DNA from: a bacterium BMS3Bbin14
Lineage (GTDB): Bacteria; Desulfobacterota; Desulfobulbia; Desulfobulbales; Desulfobulbaceae
Assembly (NCBI GenBank): GCA_002897615.1
Contig: BDTX01000005.1
Location: forward strand, 1-64,000
Direction of reading: 5' to 3'
Length of the DNA stretch: 64,000 nt
The notes below the pieces were generated by a model. That model worked only from the letters and a program-made list of their open reading frames with translations. It did not search any database and was not told where the DNA came from. The position numbers and the translations under genes are program-made. The number at the start of each line of letters is the position of its first letter. The first letter of the stretch is position 1. Positions 53,845 through 61,810 of the stretch are shown piece by piece.

Positions 53845-55062
53845 ATGTCAAAAAACAAAAAGAAGACAGTTATTTGCCTTTGTGGCGGTGGAACCGGAAC
53901 GCACATTTTAGCTGGTACGATAGGCGCAAAAGAAAATTTTATAGTCAATATTTTTACAAGGAAGCCAGAAAAATGGACCAAAGAAATTACTGTTCAGAGC
54001 CCCAGTGAAAACAAGGAATTTGTTGGAAAGATAAATATTGTTTCATCAAATCCAGAGGAAGTATTCAAGGATTGTGATATTTTTATATGTAACGGCCCGG
54101 CAATGGCAAACCCAATCTACCTCAAAGCAATGGAGCCTTATCTCAAAGACGGCGCAATAATTGGCAGCATTTTTGGACAAGGAGGATTTGATTTCGCGGT
54201 TTTAGATATTGTTGGAGGAAGAAAGGAATTTGAAAAAAGAAAATTGAAAGTATTTTCTCTTAAAGGAATTCCTTGGGTCTGTAGAACTTTAGAGTATGGA
54301 AAATCTGCAAAAATTGTTGGTAAAAAAGTAAGATTACAAATGGCGGCAATCCCAAAAATAAAAGAAATAGAGAATGAATTAAAAGTGTTATGCGAAGAAT
54401 TATTTGACATTCCAACAGTAATCTTACCCAATATGTTGTGTATTACTTTAGTTCCGGGCAATCAAATTATTCATTCTGGCAGATACTACGGATTATTTTC
54501 AAAATGGAATAAAGATATTGAGTATGAAGAAAAAGATTTTCCCTTAATGTATCAAGACTTTGATGACTTTTCAGCAGAGATTACGCAGAAATTAAGTGAT
54601 GAATTACTTTTTTTGAAGAACGGTATTATCGAAAAGTTTCCAGAAATTGACTTATCCCCAATCATTGACCTGAAAGACAACATTTATGCTGCATATAAAG
54701 AACAGGTGAAAGATACAACAAATTTGAAGACTGTATTTTGTACAAACGCTGCTTATGCCGGCATCACGACTCCAATGGATAAAAAGGATAATGGCAAGTT
54801 AATACCGGCTTTGAAGTCCAGAATTTTCTATGAAGATATTCCTTTTGGATTGTTACTTTTGCATAATATTGGAGAAATATTGGGTATTAAAACTCCAACA
54901 ATGGATACTTGCATTTTCTGGGCTCAAGATCTAATGAATATGAAATACCTTGAAAAGGATGGAAAGATGAATCCTGAAGCAATTGAGGATACTGGATGTC
55001 CGATGAAATATGGGATTAAAACTATCGAACAATTGGTAAATAATAGTCTTGATTGGAATTAG
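53845..55062 (+). CDS. Octopine/opine dehydrogenase-like NAD(P)-dependent enzyme
   Basis: A 405-residue protein with an N-terminal Rossmann motif (TVICLCGGGTGTHILAG) and a C-terminal part like the NAD/NADP octopine-nopaline dehydrogenase domain (LPNMLCITLVPGNQIIHSG). The family joins an amino acid to an alpha-keto acid reductively. I prefer ATG 53845 (GAGAGG upstream) because the Rossmann motif should be near the N-terminus; ATG 53737 would add 36 basic residues. The gene is far richer in A and T than its neighbours (AAA and AAT codons dominate), a sign of recent transfer. It is convergent with the lipid head-group locus. Confidence 0.75.
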   Translation: MSKNKKKTVICLCGGGTGTHILAGTIGAKENFIVNIFTRKPEKWTKEITVQSPSENKEFVGKINIVSSNPEEVFKDCDIFICNGPAMANPIYLKAMEPYLKDGAIIGSIFGQGGFDFAVLDIVGGRKEFEKRKLKVFSLKGIPWVCRTLEYGKSAKIVGKKVRLQMAAIPKIKEIENELKVLCEELFDIPTVILPNMLCITLVPGNQIIHSGRYYGLFSKWNKDIEYEEKDFPLMYQDFDDFSAEITQKLSDELLFLKNGIIEKFPEIDLSPIIDLKDNIYAAYKEQVKDTTNLKTVFCTNAAYAGITTPMDKKDNGKLIPALKSRIFYEDIPFGLLLLHNIGEILGIKTPTMDTCIFWAQDLMNMKYLEKDGKMNPEAIEDTGCPMKYGIKTIEQLVNNSLDWN

Positions 55063-55077
55063 GTGTGAAGATATGAA

Positions 55078-55728
55078 TTATCCGGCATGCATCAATTGCC
55101 AGCCAAATATTGTGGACAAGATCACTGTATAGGCGATAAGGGCGTAATACCATCGACCGGCAAACTTGGGGGTTTTAATCGGGGCCACATTCATAGCGGC
55201 CAGCATCATAAGCAGGATATAGATAAAAATTGAAAAAGCCATATGGCTGATTAATCCATTAAACAGGAAAGCAAAGACCAAAATGATGATATTGTTGTCC
55301 AGCGCCAGTCCCATGTAGGTCGACTTGTCAACCAGGCCGAAGACATTGAAATAGCTGAGTCGGAGAACCCCGGTCGCCACAATAATAAAGGCTCCAGGTA
55401 AAAACCAGGGACTGAAATGGCCGTAGCTTAACAGGATAATTGACGGGCAAATACTGAAGCTGACAATGTCGATCAGGGAATCGAGCTGCCCTCCGAACTC
55501 CCGCTGTTTATCGTTTCGCCCTTTCAGATGCCGGGCAATAATGCCATCACTCCAATCAAAGAACACCGCCCAGATCAGGCCGATCATCGCTGCGGAAAAA
55601 TTCTCCAACACTGCATAATATATGGCCAGCACCGCGCATAGAAGCCCTGCCAGAGAACAGATATTCGGCAGGTCTCCCGCAAAAGAAAGTATGGAAACAG
55701 GTGCATTTGCTGAGTTGGGCCTGGCCAT
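55078..55728 (-). CDS. CDP-alcohol phosphatidyltransferase (PssA-like)
   Basis: A 216-residue membrane enzyme with the family motif DWSDGIIAR followed by GGQLDSLID (D-x2-DG-x2-AR ... G-x3-D-x3-D). The part around LDSLIDIVSFSICPSIILL and LRLSYFNVFG resembles phosphatidylserine synthase of the PssA type. It either moves a phosphatidyl group from CDP-diacylglycerol to a small alcohol or a CDP-activated head group to a lipid. It overlaps the PLP-enzyme gene by one base; with the cytidylyltransferase-like gene it likely forms one pathway. Confidence 0.8.
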   Translation of the reverse strand: MARPNSANAPVSILSFAGDLPNICSLAGLLCAVLAIYYAVLENFSAAMIGLIWAVFFDWSDGIIARHLKGRNDKQREFGGQLDSLIDIVSFSICPSIILLSYGHFSPWFLPGAFIIVATGVLRLSYFNVFGLVDKSTYMGLALDNNIIILVFAFLFNGLISHMAFSIFIYILLMMLAAMNVAPIKTPKFAGRWYYALIAYTVILSTIFGWQLMHAG

Positions 55729-56831
55729 TATTTCCCTTCCCGGCCAATAATGCCGCCTAATGCTTCGACCAATCTCTTGTTTTCTGCCTGGGTGCGGCTG
55801 GCTATGCGGAGATAACGGTCAGATTCCGGCATTGTCTTGCCCTGGCAGTGTTTAATATAGATATTGTGCTGAATAAACAGTGATCGAGTAACTTGCGGGC
55901 CGGATGCAGCGTGGTCAGGCAGACGGCAGAAAATATAATTAGCGTCAGGCCGGTAGACGGTCATTCCCGGGATCGTTTGGAGTTGTTCATAAAAATGATC
56001 ACGATCCGCCTTGACCTTATTACAGCTATCACTGAACTCCTGGCGATACTGCGGCGCAAGACGCAGAAATTCTTCCGCAAAACCATTAATATTCCAAATA
56101 TGGAGCCCTTGTCGAACTTTTGCCGCAAAATCAGAGTCAGCGGTAAGCATGTAGCCGATTCGAATGCCGCAGATACCATAGGCCTTGCTCATGCTTTTGA
56201 AAATTGCCAGATTCGGATATCTGTCAAGCTCTGTTGCCAGGGTCTCCTGGTCGCGGTTTCCTGCAAAATCAATGAAAGATTCATCAACGATGAGCATACA
56301 GTCGTGGTCGGCTAACTTTTTCAATAAACGGATAAGTTCAACCTTCGGTACAAGCAATGAGGTGGGATTATTCGGAGAGACTACCACTGCCAGACCTGCC
56401 TGACAACGGATGGCTTCGTCTGCGAATTTATCCACATCCAACTGAAATGAGGGTGCTTCGAGGGCAAACTCCACTACACTGCCGATAGGGGCAGCATTAG
56501 CGTATTCATTGAATGACGGAACCGGTACAATCAATTTGTGGCCCATGCCGGAGAGAATCTTGATAAGCTCTGCCGCCCCATTGCCGACGACAACCCGTTC
56601 CGGTGGCTGATCGATCAAATCGCCCACCAGGCCTGCCAGATCTTTCTGGGCAATGGGATAGTTTAACACCAACTGATGGATTTTCCTGGTCAGATGGTTG
56701 AAAAACTCCTCCGGCGGGAAGTAGAGGTTGTAGAGGTAATTATGATCGATGAAATCATGACGCCAATAGCCGCCATGCTGGCTGGAAACAAAATCGTAGC
56801 GCTCTTGATTGGTAGAGTATTGATTGGTCAT
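55728..56831 (-). CDS. PLP-dependent aminotransferase / CobD-like decarboxylase
   Basis: A 367-residue fold-type I PLP enzyme related to HisC and to the threonine-phosphate decarboxylase CobD. It has HGGYW near the N-terminus, SPNNPTS, VDESFIDFAG and the PLP lysine in SMSKAYGICGIRIGY. No cobalamin or histidine genes are nearby. Between a cytidylyltransferase-like gene and a CDP-alcohol phosphatidyltransferase, plausible roles are decarboxylating a phospho-amino acid (for example phosphoserine to phosphoethanolamine) or making an amino head group. This is inference; simple transamination is equally possible. Confidence 0.75.
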   Translation of the reverse strand: MTNQYSTNQERYDFVSSQHGGYWRHDFIDHNYLYNLYFPPEEFFNHLTRKIHQLVLNYPIAQKDLAGLVGDLIDQPPERVVVGNGAAELIKILSGMGHKLIVPVPSFNEYANAAPIGSVVEFALEAPSFQLDVDKFADEAIRCQAGLAVVVSPNNPTSLLVPKVELIRLLKKLADHDCMLIVDESFIDFAGNRDQETLATELDRYPNLAIFKSMSKAYGICGIRIGYMLTADSDFAAKVRQGLHIWNINGFAEEFLRLAPQYRQEFSDSCNKVKADRDHFYEQLQTIPGMTVYRPDANYIFCRLPDHAASGPQVTRSLFIQHNIYIKHCQGKTMPESDRYLRIASRTQAENKRLVEALGGIIGREGK

Positions 56832-56867
56832 TTTTTTTTGATAACTAAATAGATTGTGGTTCTAAGA

Positions 56868-57087
56868 CCTGAATCCGTGAGCGTTCGAGAACGGTGCAGA
56901 TGCAAGGCGGCAACGATGTTGATTATCCTAGTGTGATATCAACGAGTTGCCAACGCAGCAGCTGTGCCGTTATCGGGCGCCCCGTAGGGCGGCGCGGTGA
57001 ACAGTATAAAATGCATTTATTCGTTATATAATACAATAAATTCCACATGTTGCCTGGAATATTATCTCAAGCCGTCACGGATTCAGG
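56868..57087 (-). mobile_element. Family A element A13, full length, inside the head-group operon
   Basis: Ends CCTGAATCCGTGA and TCACGGATTCAGG; exact 5-bp duplication TAAGA at 56863-56867 and 57088-57092. It lies between the PLP-enzyme gene start (36 bases away) and the stop of the nucleotidyltransferase gene, splitting what was probably a tight operon. Confidence 0.95.
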
Positions 57088-57139
57088 TAAGAGCAAAGCC
57101 GGCATCATGGAAGCGGGCGTCTTGCTGCCGGGGTAACGG

Positions 57140-58012
57140 TCAGGCCCACCTTTGGTTCGAGTAAGGGCTGGTAACAGCTTGACGGAGTGGAGAAAGTCCA
57201 AGGTGACCTGGTTGCGCACCCTCGTGGGCAGGTATAAGCGCAGGTGACTGGTGATGAAGGCTGCACATAAGGGCAGCTGCGTGCAGATCAGCTATAGTGT
57301 CAATCTCATACCAACGGTCGGCATCAAAGAGAACCGGTGTAAAAGAGAGACAACCCTCAGTGACCATGTCCGAAAAAACTGCCTCATAATAACCGTTTAC
57401 CATGTTATTTGAAATACGGTGGTCTAATCTTTTACGAACTAATTCCCAGGTCTGCATGGAAAGGCTGTAAATGTTGACAGTTTTGTACTGTCTTTCATCA
57501 GTTTTTTGGATGTCCTTATGAAATGATTTAACCTTATGGTGACTGTTGATGGTTACTGTGGTGCCGTTCATCCAGGGCTGCAATTTGGAGACTGCGATTC
57601 GATCAGGCAGGAGCATATCCTTGAGCATTTCCGGGTTGAAAACCAGATCACTCTCAATCAGCAGAAAGGGTTCATCTATTTCCCGCCTTGCCAGCCATAG
57701 CGAATAAATATTGTTGGTTGTTTTGTATACCGGGCTGGTAATATAAGTTATTTTCATGCCTCCAGCCTGAGTTCCAAGAAAATCACGGATAGAGTTTGCC
57801 TGGTGGCCGACAACTATAACCAGTCGCTTAAAGTTGTGTAGACGTAGGGTATCAACCAACCTTTCAAGAATAGATATTTCATTGACGAGAATACGACATT
57901 TGGCCGTTCTATCGGTTAACGGAGCTAAACGACTACCTGTACCTGCAGCCAACAACAAGGCCGTTCGCACTTGTTTTTCCTCAAATCCTGTATGGGCAGG
58001 TAGTTTTTTCAT
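57140..58012 (-). CDS. LicC/PntC-like cytidylyltransferase (NTP transferase)
   Basis: A 290-residue nucleotidyltransferase. It has the N-terminal signature LLLAAGTGSRLAPLTDRTAK, the NNIYSLWLAR segment typical of phosphocholine and 2-aminoethylphosphonate cytidylyltransferases, LIESDLVFNP for metal binding, and YKTVNIYSLS with GYYEAVFSDM. It probably makes a CDP-activated head group from CTP and a phospho- or phosphono-amine. The last 35 residues (after HAAALMCSLHHQ) do not look like the family and may come from local rearrangement next to A13. It is the first gene of its operon. Confidence 0.78.
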   Translation of the reverse strand: MKKLPAHTGFEEKQVRTALLLAAGTGSRLAPLTDRTAKCRILVNEISILERLVDTLRLHNFKRLVIVVGHQANSIRDFLGTQAGGMKITYITSPVYKTTNNIYSLWLARREIDEPFLLIESDLVFNPEMLKDMLLPDRIAVSKLQPWMNGTTVTINSHHKVKSFHKDIQKTDERQYKTVNIYSLSMQTWELVRKRLDHRISNNMVNGYYEAVFSDMVTEGCLSFTPVLFDADRWYEIDTIADLHAAALMCSLHHQSPALIPAHEGAQPGHLGLSPLRQAVTSPYSNQRWA

Positions 58013-58293
58013 ATTCCACTTCCTTTGTATTTATCAATAGTAGAAAGACTACACCTGTGCAAACCTGTGCAAACCATAGGGTGCAGATGAACGGGGAGTA
58101 GTTATTTTCCTGCCAGCTGTCTCAAATAAAAAGCTGAGGGGGGAATAAACAGTAAATGGGGAAATCTCGACGAGAAAAAAGGATTACCGTAGAGGATTAA
58201 ATACTATACAAAAATAGTATAACCAAGTCAAGGTACTGTTGGTTTCTATGTATTTACCAGCAGTTATTCTGGGCGCACTTAGGGTGAGTATTT
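58013..58293. other. Intergenic region upstream of the cytidylyltransferase-like gene
   Basis: No gene is visible. It is AT-rich around 58190-58250 and may hold the minus-strand promoter. A stretch near 58075-58095 (GGGTGCAGATGAACGG) resembles the arm of family B, perhaps a worn fragment. Confidence 0.35.
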
Positions 58294-58445
58294 GTAACCG
58301 TTCACCTGCACCCCATCTTTGTCCGTTTCGCCCTCCTCAGGTACAGGGAGTACACCTCGGAGGGCGAAACGAACGAATCTGGGGCACATCTGAACGGTTA
58401 CAGTTACGAGTTGAGGGTAGTTTATTGCCTCTGGTGAACGGTTAC
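58294..58445 (+). mobile_element. Family B element B4 (152 bp)
   Basis: Perfect ends GTAACCGTTCACC / GGTGAACGGTTAC and exact 8-bp duplication GAGTATTT at 58286-58293 and 58446-58453. The core is 58294-58401. It is almost identical to B3. Confidence 0.96.
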
Positions 58446-58758
58446 GAGTATTTAATAAATGCGGAATCTCGGCGTTCAGGTTTAGATCAGCTTCGGTCGA
58501 TCTGATTGAATGAAACCGCAGAACTAGCCCGAGTTTCCTACTTATCAAAAGCCCATATTTTATTACAAATTATTCTTCAAGCTAGGACACAACGAAACAC
58601 AAAGTCCACAAAAAACCAGAACCGTGGTGACAATAAAATGAAGTACATCTGATGGCAGATTCATGGCGTACGCATTCCCTTTTCATGGCAGACCGGATCA
58701 ACGGTGCAGACAGCCTTCCGGTCATGGACGAAGAATTATCGTAGAGGATTTTTTGTTT
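58446..58758. other. Intergenic region downstream of the hydrogenase operon
   Basis: No gene recognised. AGGACACAACG at 58586-58596 matches the short repeat that flanks the RAYT remnant. The T-rich stretch GATTTTTTGTTTTT near 58748 lies on the wrong strand for a terminator of the minus-strand operon. Confidence 0.35.
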
Positions 58759-59196
58759 TTATGGACCGGACCGGGGACAGTGCCGGCACGGATGGCTGCC
58801 GCCGGGCGCGAGCAGGGAGTTGATGGTGGCAAGCAGCCGGTCGGCCGGCACCGGTTTGTCCAGGAAGGCGTCAACGGGCAGGAAATCCTCGCTGATGTCG
58901 TTCTCGCCAAGGACAAAGGGCAGGCCGCTTTCCCGGTTGAAATCCGAGAGCATGAGCAGGGGGACGCGACAGAGATGCGGGTCCGCGGTCAGGGCCCGGG
59001 CCAGCGCTATGCCGGCCAGGCCCTTGCCGGGAAAACGCATCTCGAGGATCACCAGGTCCGGCATGTCGGCACGAACAAGAGAAGCGACCTCTTCCACCTC
59101 CCGGCAGAAACGGACAACATGGCCGGCCTCCTGCAGCATGACACCGATCTGCCCGGCAGTGGCGCCATCGCCATCGGCAACGAATATCTTTGCCAT
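58759..59196 (-). CDS. Receiver-domain protein lacking the phosphoacceptor Asp
   Basis: A 145-residue CheY-like protein. The fold markers are present (FVADGDG, then LDKPVPADRL with the conserved Lys), but the phosphorylation site reads PDLVILEMRFPG, with Glu52 where Asp is expected. Glu can mimic a phosphorylated state, so it may be permanently active or purely structural. ATG 59196 follows GGAGGTC by 8 bases. It is the last gene after the hydrogenase protease (4-base gap); the C-terminal tail has CRHCP. Confidence 0.8.
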   Translation of the reverse strand: MAKIFVADGDGATAGQIGVMLQEAGHVVRFCREVEEVASLVRADMPDLVILEMRFPGKGLAGIALARALTADPHLCRVPLLMLSDFNRESGLPFVLGENDISEDFLPVDAFLDKPVPADRLLATINSLLAPGGSHPCRHCPRSGP

Positions 59197-59200
59197 GGAA

Positions 59201-59713
59201 TCAGACCTCCTCCACACACGTGGTGCTTAGCGCCCGGATGCGCTGCCGCAGGGCGGAGCGCAGGGCAGGCAGGTGAGAGCGCATGGCCGGGCTCAGCTCC
59301 TCCCCGGACCGTGGTTGCAGCTCAAGTTCAAAGGGCTGCACGCCAAAGACATGCACCGGCCACCCAAGTCCCAGCTCCATGGCGATCCGCACGGCCTCGG
59401 CCAGGCCCAGGCCGTGGGTGGACAGGGTGCGGCTGCGCAGGACCAGCTCCACGCCGGCCCTGTGGTCGCCCGCGGGCCTGACCCGGAAACAGCGCCACTC
59501 TCCGCCAGCCAGGCCCATGTCGGCGCAGTCAACGAGCAGAACCGGGGCGGAGAGATCCAGCAGCCGATGGGACAGGGTCAGGGCATCCGCATCTTCCCAC
59601 AATTCGCTCCGCACCCCCGGCTCCAGGTGGTCCAGGGTCTCCACCAGCCGCAGGCCGATACCGTCATCGGCCAGATACCTGCTGCCGATACCGGCCACAA
59701 CAAGTCCGCTCAT
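59201..59713 (-). CDS. [NiFe]-hydrogenase maturation protease
   Basis: A 170-residue endopeptidase of the HyaD/HycI family, which clips the C-terminus of the large subunit once nickel is in place. It has GIGSRYLADDGIGLRLVE, with the Asp that binds nickel, LLVDCADMG with the second Asp and THGLGLAEAVRIA with the His. Its start overlaps the large-subunit stop by 4 bases. The substrate is probably the protein encoded next to it. Confidence 0.88.
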   Translation of the reverse strand: MSGLVVAGIGSRYLADDGIGLRLVETLDHLEPGVRSELWEDADALTLSHRLLDLSAPVLLVDCADMGLAGGEWRCFRVRPAGDHRAGVELVLRSRTLSTHGLGLAEAVRIAMELGLGWPVHVFGVQPFELELQPRSGEELSPAMRSHLPALRSALRQRIRALSTTCVEEV

Positions 59714-61017
59714 TGCACGAACTCCACCTCGAGCATGTGTACGGAACAGGAGATACAGGGATCATAGGCCCGCAGCAGCATCTCCAGGTGTAACCGAACC
59801 TGGTCGCGCGGCATGGATGCCACCATGCGCGGCGCAAAGGCCTTCATGTCACGTTCGATATTGTTGACATTCTGGCTGGTCGGTATCACCGCGTCCGCCT
59901 CCGTGCAGCGGCCGGAGTCGTCAAGCCGGTAGGCGTGAAAAAGCAGACCGCGCGGCGCCTCGACCGCGCCGACCCCCTGCCCCGGCCCTGGCGTGTAGCT
60001 GATATCCTCCTGCTCCAGGCCCTGGTCGAGGACCTGGTCCAGCATGGCCAGCGAGTTATGGGCACAGTGGACGATCTCCACCACCTGGGCCAGGTTGTTC
60101 ATGTAGGGGTTGTGGCAGGGAACCTCCAGGCCCAAGGTCTCGGCAGCCTCACGGGCGGCGGGATGGAGCTGGTCGAAGTTGTTGTTGACCCGGGCCAGGG
60201 CGCCGACCATGTAGGATTCACGGTGCCAGCGCGCCCACTTGGCCGTGGACCAGGGAACGGTGAACTCGTTGGTGATGTGCCGGTAGTCGCTGACCGGGGT
60301 CAGCTCGCCGGTATCAGAGCTGTAGACCTGGCCGTCGTAGAGGGCATACTCGTCCGGATGCCTGAGGGAAACATACTCGGTCTGCCGTTCGAAATCCGGG
60401 ATCTTCAGGCTCCTGGCGATATCGACGGTGGCCTCGAAATCGGGCAGGGCCGCACGCAGCCGGCGGCGGATATCGGCCAGGGCGTCGAGGTCCGGCAGCC
60501 GCCGCCAGCCGCGCAGGGTATTGGCCATGGGATGCAGGGCGCGGCCGCCGATGACCGCGGTGAATTCATTGGCCAGATGCTTGAGGCGCAGCGCCCGCCT
60601 GACCACATCGGGATGGGTCCTGGCCAGGGGCAGAACGCTGGGAACGCCGACATAGTCCGGCACGGCGAGGAAATAGACATGGAGCAGGTGGCTTTGCAGG
60701 ATCTGCGACTCGTTGAGCAGCCGGCGCAGCAGCCGGCTCTGCCTGCTGACCTCCAGGCCCAGGGCGGCCTCCACGGCCTTGCTGGCCGCCATCTGGTGGG
60801 CGACACAACAGATGCCGCAGATACGGCCGACGATCCAGGGAATCTCGTGTGCCAGCATGCCACGGGTGAAGCTCTCGAAAAAACGCTGGGCCTCGACAAT
60901 GGCCAGGGTCAGTTCCTCGACCCGGCCGTCGCGCACCGAGACCCTGACCGAGCCATGGCCCTCAATGCGGGTCACGTGATCCAGAATGATCGAGTATGTC
61001 GAATCCTTACTGTTCAT
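59710..61017 (-). CDS. hydA: Group 3b [NiFe]-hydrogenase large subunit
   Basis: A 435-residue catalytic subunit. The nickel ligands are in RICGICCVAH (Cys67 and Cys70) and DPCISCSVH near the C-terminus; the eight residues after that His would be removed by the protease encoded downstream. With the three genes upstream it forms the four-subunit NAD(P)-linked bidirectional enzyme known as sulfhydrogenase in Pyrococcus (order hydBGDA). ATG 61017 has AGG 9 bases upstream; ATG 61026 is a possible alternative. It overlaps the small-subunit gene. Confidence 0.9.
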   Translation of the reverse strand: MNSKDSTYSIILDHVTRIEGHGSVRVSVRDGRVEELTLAIVEAQRFFESFTRGMLAHEIPWIVGRICGICCVAHQMAASKAVEAALGLEVSRQSRLLRRLLNESQILQSHLLHVYFLAVPDYVGVPSVLPLARTHPDVVRRALRLKHLANEFTAVIGGRALHPMANTLRGWRRLPDLDALADIRRRLRAALPDFEATVDIARSLKIPDFERQTEYVSLRHPDEYALYDGQVYSSDTGELTPVSDYRHITNEFTVPWSTAKWARWHRESYMVGALARVNNNFDQLHPAAREAAETLGLEVPCHNPYMNNLAQVVEIVHCAHNSLAMLDQVLDQGLEQEDISYTPGPGQGVGAVEAPRGLLFHAYRLDDSGRCTEADAVIPTSQNVNNIERDMKAFAPRMVASMPRDQVRLHLEMLLRAYDPCISCSVHMLEVEFVQ

Positions 61018-61810
61018 CAGGTGCATCCTGTGCCGTGATTTCTCCGCTCAGAAAGAGACGGTAGCGTTGGTCGATGGTCTTCGGGTCCAGGCCGCGCTCA
61101 CGCAGCAATTGCCGGTGCGAGGCAAGGTTGGCGTTGGGGAGCAGGCCGCGGCAGCCGTCACAGCGGTAACCGCCGGCGATGCAGACAGCGCCGCAGCCGC
61201 CCCAGGTAACCTGGCCCAGGCAGGTCTCGCCATGCAGAAAAACGCATTCATGGCCATGGCGCCGGCACTCGACGCACACCGGCTGGGCGGCGAAACCGGG
61301 CCGGGATCCGGCCAGCAGACGCTTGACCAGGTGCAGAAATTCATCGCGATCCACAGGACAACCGCGCAGGAGATAATCCACCTTCACCACCTCGTGCAGG
61401 GCACGGACCCGCGTATGGGCCCAGAGGGGCCAGTACCGGTTATCGGTCTGGACCCGGTGCACCGTGTCAAGGCCATGGACACGCTGCAGGTTCTCGGCCG
61501 GTGACCAACCATTGGCCCGGGCCTGAACATTGCCGTGACAGGCGCAACCCCCCAGGGCCACCAGCCAGCGGCTTCGGGCCCGGATATCGCGCAAGCGGTC
61601 GGCATCGATCTCGCGGTGGATACTGCCCTCGACAAAGGCGATGTCAAAACGCGGCGCCGTCTCCGACATGGCCTCGCGAAACTCGACGATCTCCACCAGG
61701 TCGACGAGTTCGAGAAAAATGTCCTCGCAGTCGAGGATCGCCAGCTGGCAGCCTTCGCAACCGGCCATGTCAAAAAAACTGATCCTGGGACGCAGCAAAA
61801 CGTTCTTCAT
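61007..61810 (-). CDS. hydD: Group 3b [NiFe]-hydrogenase small subunit
   Basis: A 267-residue subunit with Fe-S clusters. The proximal cluster begins at AGCEGC (Cys18, Cys21) and continues with GGCACHGN and RGCPVDRDEF; the C-terminal half has further cysteines (PVCVECRRHGHEC, WGGCGAVC, RCDGCRG). There is no twin-arginine signal, so it is cytoplasmic. ATG 61810 overlaps the FAD-subunit stop as ATGA, and family members begin at this position; longer frames are artefacts. Confidence 0.9.
   Translation of the reverse strand: MKNVLLRPRISFFDMAGCEGCQLAILDCEDIFLELVDLVEIVEFREAMSETAPRFDIAFVEGSIHREIDADRLRDIRARSRWLVALGGCACHGNVQARANGWSPAENLQRVHGLDTVHRVQTDNRYWPLWAHTRVRALHEVVKVDYLLRGCPVDRDEFLHLVKRLLAGSRPGFAAQPVCVECRRHGHECVFLHGETCLGQVTWGGCGAVCIAGGYRCDGCRGLLPNANLASHRQLLRERGLDPKTIDQRYRLFLSGEITAQDAPDEQ

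Noticed and set aside
55728..56831. Histidinol-phosphate aminotransferase (hisC) or cobalamin CobD as a firm name
   Set aside because: No his or cob genes are adjacent and the context is lipid head-group-like; only the family is supported.
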